NCBI GenBank assembly: GCA_022843745.1
Contig: JALHNB010000006.1
Location: 28,602-92,601, forward strand
From: Anaerolineae bacterium
Lineage (GTDB): Bacteria > Chloroflexota > Anaerolineae > Aggregatilineales > Phototrophicaceae
DNA: 64,000 bases
Direction: 5' to 3'
This document shows, piece after piece, positions 61,080 to 64,000 of this stretch; within the stretch, counting starts at the first letter, position 1, and the number at the start of each line of letters is the position of its first letter. Both the position numbers and the translations under genes were made by a program. A model generated the notes under the pieces. The model saw nothing but the letters and a program-made list of their open reading frames with translations. It had not been told where the DNA came from and made no database searches.

Positions 61080-62012
61080 TTACTGCGGCAGCGGCGCGTT
61101 CGGGTTAACCAAGCCGCTGTCGCGCAAATCCGACCAGAACGCCGCCGGGATCGCCGTGTTCAGCGCCGCAATCGTACTGGCAATCTGCTCCTTCGATTCC
61201 GCGCCGATCACCAGCGATGTGGTCGCCGGATGCGCCTTGACGAACTGCACCGCCGCCGCGTTCAATGGCACACTGTGTTTCTGGCATAGCGCTTCCAGCC
61301 GTCGCACCTTGTCGATAATCTCCGGTGGCGCTTTGTCGTATTGATACCACACGCCATCGACTGCACCTTTCGCCAGGATGCCCGTATTATAGACTCCCGC
61401 GCCGAAAATGCTGATATTTTCCGCGTGAAATTGGTTCAGCGCATTCAACGCGCCCTGTTCCAGCAGCGTGTAACGCCCCGCCAGCAGGAAGCAATCGAAA
61501 TGCGCGTCGCGGGCGAACTCGATCAGCGGCTCCCAATAATTTTCACCCACACCGACGGCTTTAATCACGCCCTGATCGCGCATCTCGGCCAACAGCGGAT
61601 AAGCCTGTTCGAGCGCAGTGCGATAATGCTCTTTCGCAGGCGCGTGGATGTGCAGAATATCGAAGCGATCAACTTTCAGCCGTTCGATACTCCACTCGAT
61701 GCTGCGCAAAACGCCCTCGCGCGTAAAATCTTCAATCGGCTGTCCGTCCTCCGAGTGCCTCAGACCGACCTTGCTTGCCAGCACGTAGCTGTCACGAGGG
61801 ATGCCTGCCAGCGCGATGCCGAGCCGTTCCGCAACTTGCTGCCCATACCAGGGCGCAGTATCGATAAACGCAGCGCCGTTTTCCAGCGTGTAATGGATGG
61901 CCTCAACCGCCTGCTTTTCGGGAACTTCCGACCAGAATGAGCCAAGTGGCGCAGTGCCGAGTCCCAAAATCGGCACTTGCAACGCCGTTTTACCAACATA
62001 GTTTTGTGTCAT
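61080..62012 (-). CDS. Aldo/keto reductase (L-fucose/aldose dehydrogenase-like)
   Basis: 310 residues. Catalytic residues in GAAFIDTAPWYGQQ (Asp, Tyr), VLASKVG (Lys) and FDILHIHAPAK (His); FLLAGRYTLLEQGAL and VIGAESKEQI (phosphate binding of NAD(P)). It resembles the D-threo-aldose/L-fucose dehydrogenase branch that oxidises free fucose or galactose. The next upstream gene overlaps it by 4 nt, and the fucose isomerase and DUF4432 genes lie close by, supporting a role in deoxysugar catabolism. Confidence 0.9.
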   Translation of the reverse strand: MTQNYVGKTALQVPILGLGTAPLGSFWSEVPEKQAVEAIHYTLENGAAFIDTAPWYGQQVAERLGIALAGIPRDSYVLASKVGLRHSEDGQPIEDFTREGVLRSIEWSIERLKVDRFDILHIHAPAKEHYRTALEQAYPLLAEMRDQGVIKAVGVGENYWEPLIEFARDAHFDCFLLAGRYTLLEQGALNALNQFHAENISIFGAGVYNTGILAKGAVDGVWYQYDKAPPEIIDKVRRLEALCQKHSVPLNAAAVQFVKAHPATTSLVIGAESKEQIASTIAALNTAIPAAFWSDLRDSGLVNPNAPLPQ

Positions 62013-62572
62013 GCGATGATTTCTACCTTGTTTTTGTCATACAGATTTTCCCAATCAGGTCGCAAAATGGAGTAGCGATATTCGTCTTCCAGCCCGCCTT
62101 TTCCGTCAAGCGCATAGCCGCGCAAAATGCCCTCAAGCTGCAATCCCGGTGTTTTATCGAGTGAGCGCTTGGACGAAGTATTCGAGACATTACACCCCGT
62201 TTCGATGCGCCACAAACCCAACATCTCGAATCCCAGATAAAACAGTTGTGGCTTGCTCCCAGGCGCGACCCCTTTGCCGCGCATGTGCATGAACGTATCT
62301 GCGCCCGTGAACCCGCGACGGTGTGACCATCCCTCGATGCCGAGTATGCTTCCTCCCGCCAGCACACCACCGAGCATGGCGTAAAAGCCGTAGAGCGTTT
62401 GGCGGCCTTCAGCATCATATTCGGGCAGATAGCTTTCTTCGAGTTCGTTGACCATGTACGGAGAATCGGGAAACCCACTCCACATCTCCCGCACTTCATC
62501 AGCGTTCGCTTCGGTGATCCGGTGCAGCGTGATTGCCTCACAACGTAATGCGCTAAAACTCAAAGATTGCAT
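62009..62572 (-). CDS. GNAT/RimL-like acetyltransferase in sugar operon
   Basis: 187 residues. ITEANADEVREMWSGFPDSP at the start and the C-terminal LQLEGILRGYALDGKGGLEDEYRYSILRPDW match the RimJ/RimL-like GNAT fold, where the last part holds strand and helix near acetyl-CoA. The A-motif is less obvious (FYLGFEMLGLWRIETGCNVSN-like segment). It overlaps the aldo/keto reductase by 4 nt and follows the DUF4432 gene by 3 nt, so it is part of that operon. Substrate unknown. Confidence 0.75.
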   Translation of the reverse strand: MQSLSFSALRCEAITLHRITEANADEVREMWSGFPDSPYMVNELEESYLPEYDAEGRQTLYGFYAMLGGVLAGGSILGIEGWSHRRGFTGADTFMHMRGKGVAPGSKPQLFYLGFEMLGLWRIETGCNVSNTSSKRSLDKTPGLQLEGILRGYALDGKGGLEDEYRYSILRPDWENLYDKNKVEIIA

Positions 62573-62575
62573 GAC

Positions 62576-63652
62576 TTAACCCGCCAGAATTCGCTCGATT
62601 ATCGTCTGGATGAGTTCGGATTCGCGAGGCGATACCGCACCAGCGACCAGCTCACATTTCCACTCGCCTCCTGGCGGGATAATCTTGATATGGCCTTTGG
62701 CTTTTTCGGCGAGATACCCCTGCGCTTCGGCTGTCGCTGGCAGCACAAGTCCCAAACTATCTTCGTCGGATGTACGCGCGATCCAGCGAACGCCCTTGTC
62801 AAGCTGCGCGGGCTGATGCCGGACATAATCGGCAGCACCGTCCGGGTGAATATGCAGGCTGTGCGCCCAACCGTCCGCATCCGTTTTGTAATCAATGCTC
62901 AGGACGATTTCAGGATCAAGCGGCAAACCCGGCTCAAGCACATGATGTTTTTCGGGGTGAATAGCCAGTTCGTCTAAAAATTTGAGATACTCCGGCTTAT
63001 TTTTCGGCACAAGTGCGCCTTTGCTGACATGCACATTGGCAGGCGGGGCGCTGTAGACCAACCGCCCATAATCCACAGGCCGGAAATTGACATGCGCCAT
63101 GTACATCAATTCCATCTCGCTTGCTCGAAGATTCGTGATTTTCATCGAGATTTCGAACAGGCTGGACTCAGCATAAATTTTGAACAGCGGCTCGGCGCGA
63201 TAGTTAAAGCTAAACGCGATGGTGTGCTGATATTCGCCACCCAGCGCAATATATTGCCCCTGCTGATCCTGTCCGGCGATCAGATAGGCTTTGCTGTAGG
63301 GCGCGTGCGGCAGTTCGCCATGCAGCGGATGGGTATCGTCGCGCGAAGGGCCGCCCATTGCCGTCGCGCCGCAGTGAACCAGAAACGCGCCATAATTGTG
63401 CAGATAGATGGTCGAGACACGTGGCTCTGGAAAGGTCGATTTCATCGTCAGGTTGCGCCCGCGCATTTCGGCAGACCAGATTTGCTGTCCTTGAAACGGC
63501 AGCGCGATCACCTGCCCCAGCGTGTTTTCGATCCGCAGCGCACAGACTCCGCTTTCGTAACGGAACGCCGAAACGCGCAGCTTGCCATGTTCGATAAGCG
63601 TTTTTTCTTTTTCGGTAAAAAAATGAGGCGCGAGGTGAATAGTCGTTGCCAT
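62576..63652 (-). CDS. DUF4432-type galactose-mutarotase-like protein
   Basis: 358 residues from the ATG at 63652, the residue before TTIHLAPHFF. The beta-sandwich of DUF4432 is visible: LPFQGQQIWSAEMRGRNL, HCGATAMGGPSRDDTHPLHGELPHAPYSKAYL, LFKIYAESSLFEISMKITN and YMAHVNFRPVDYGRLVYS. Members are related to aldose 1-epimerases and occur in sugar catabolic operons. It is divergent from the fucose isomerase and leads the RimL-AKR operon. Confidence 0.88.
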   Translation of the reverse strand: MATTIHLAPHFFTEKEKTLIEHGKLRVSAFRYESGVCALRIENTLGQVIALPFQGQQIWSAEMRGRNLTMKSTFPEPRVSTIYLHNYGAFLVHCGATAMGGPSRDDTHPLHGELPHAPYSKAYLIAGQDQQGQYIALGGEYQHTIAFSFNYRAEPLFKIYAESSLFEISMKITNLRASEMELMYMAHVNFRPVDYGRLVYSAPPANVHVSKGALVPKNKPEYLKFLDELAIHPEKHHVLEPGLPLDPEIVLSIDYKTDADGWAHSLHIHPDGAADYVRHQPAQLDKGVRWIARTSDEDSLGLVLPATAEAQGYLAEKAKGHIKIIPPGGEWKCELVAGAVSPRESELIQTIIERILAG

Positions 63653-63670
63653 AACCAATACCCCGATGAT

Positions 63671-63710
63671 CGGGCAATATATTTTTAGTTCGGGCAAGTA
63701 TATATTTTTA
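63671..63710. promoter_or_regulatory. Two 20-bp-spaced direct repeats in divergent sugar promoter
   Basis: TCGGGCAATATATTTTTA and TCGGGCAAGTATATATTTTT-A begin at 63670 and 63690, two helical turns apart, between the divergent DUF4432 and fucose isomerase genes. A CTATACT box (63760-63766) downstream is -10-like for the isomerase. A site for a sugar-responsive regulator is likely but unproven. Confidence 0.6.
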
Positions 63711-63804
63711 TCAGATGGCCTGCCACTGAATGGTTTAAGGTAAAAAGAATCACTTTTCGCTATACTTTGAAGGAAATTAACTTCACCTTTGAAGGATTAA
63801 CCAT

Positions 63805-64000
63805 ATGGCTACTTATAATTTGCCACAAATTCAAACACCCCCGCAGCCAGAGCCAAACACAGTCGTTCTTGTCGCCAGCGGTGATCTGCGGCTGGCTGCC
63901 AACCTCATGTGCTGGCCGACACAGCGCGATATGGAAGAAAAAGTGATTGCTGCCTTCTCTGCCGAGGGCATTACCGTCAAACGCGGACAAGCTTACGACC
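63805..64000 (+). CDS. Fucose/arabinose isomerase-like protein, 3' end outside window
   Basis: The ATG at 63805 follows AAGGA (63792-63796) and opens a frame that runs off the window after 65 residues. It reads PNTVVLVASGDLRLAANLMC and then EEKVIAAFSAEGITVKR, the start of a large cytosolic fucose isomerase-like family common in Chloroflexota and Planctomycetes sugar loci. It interconverts aldose and ketose forms of L-fucose or related sugars. Most of the protein, including the metal site, is outside the window. Confidence 0.7.
   Translation, partial: MATYNLPQIQTPPQPEPNTVVLVASGDLRLAANLMCWPTQRDMEEKVIAAFSAEGITVKRGQAYD

Noticed and set aside
63760..63800. CTTTGAAGGA repeated twice
   Set aside because: The second copy is simply the ribosome site of the isomerase gene; the first is probably chance.

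Overview
The window looks like a chromosomal segment of a Chloroflexota bacterium, most likely Anaerolineae-like. This is an inference from the gene mix: a single Flp-type pilin, a FrzE-like CheA hybrid, a fucose-isomerase/DUF4432 sugar locus, FTR1- and YiiM-type proteins, frequent TTG/GTG starts with strong Shine-Dalgarno sites, and short dispersed palindromes. No 16S rRNA or ribosomal protein gene is present to confirm it. Genes lie on both strands in short operons. One tRNA gene (Lys, CTT) is present and there is no CRISPR array.

Layout. 1-6.7 kb: a divergent ketol-acid-reductoisomerase-like gene cut by the window edge, an Flp pilin, an ion permease, a TolB-like secreted propeller, and a two-gene sugar-nucleotide operon (phosphohexomutase plus nucleotidylyltransferase). 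6.7-8 kb: a stand-alone IS605-type TnpB gene with an intact RuvC triad. 8-19.2 kb: a large helical-repeat protein, a GAF-like protein, and a nine-gene chemosensory operon on the minus strand (CheW, MCP, CheA-REC, CheB, CheY-like REC, RsbT-like ATPase, second CheW, pseudo-receiver/Roadblock protein). An orphan antitoxin with a decayed PIN toxin sits inside it. No cheR or motility gene is seen. 19.4-32 kb: pdxS, two class-III aminotransferases, a succinate-semialdehyde-type dehydrogenase with two tandem GNATs, an AT-rich HELAH metallopeptidase-like gene, and a tandem pair of small membrane proteins of the DUF4231/SLATT type with their own promoter, tandem leader repeats and terminator.

32-44.8 kb: tRNA-Lys, a LysE exporter, a NarL-type two-component system with direct repeats in its upstream region, a sialate-O-acetylesterase-like protein, flavodoxin, two PhyH dioxygenases with a hydrolase and an amidohydrolase, a CbiX-like protein that lacks the usual histidine motif, and a small efflux/monooxygenase operon. 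45-57.7 kb: signalling genes (hybrid histidine kinase followed by a receiver-Ser/Thr kinase fusion; sigma factor overlapping an XRE-like gene; a kinase-like protein with no recognisable phosphoacceptor His), a truncated FTR1 iron permease beside a secreted YVTN/di-haem protein, an M24 peptidase and a sugar isomerase. 57.7-64 kb: serS, a PP2C phosphatase, and a sugar-catabolism region (RraA-type aldolase, aldo/keto reductase, GNAT, DUF4432 mutarotase-like, start of fucose isomerase).

The best candidates for something undescribed are the chemosensory operon that ends in a Glu-substituted receiver fused to a Roadblock domain, and the SLATT-type gene pair with its repeat-bearing leader.
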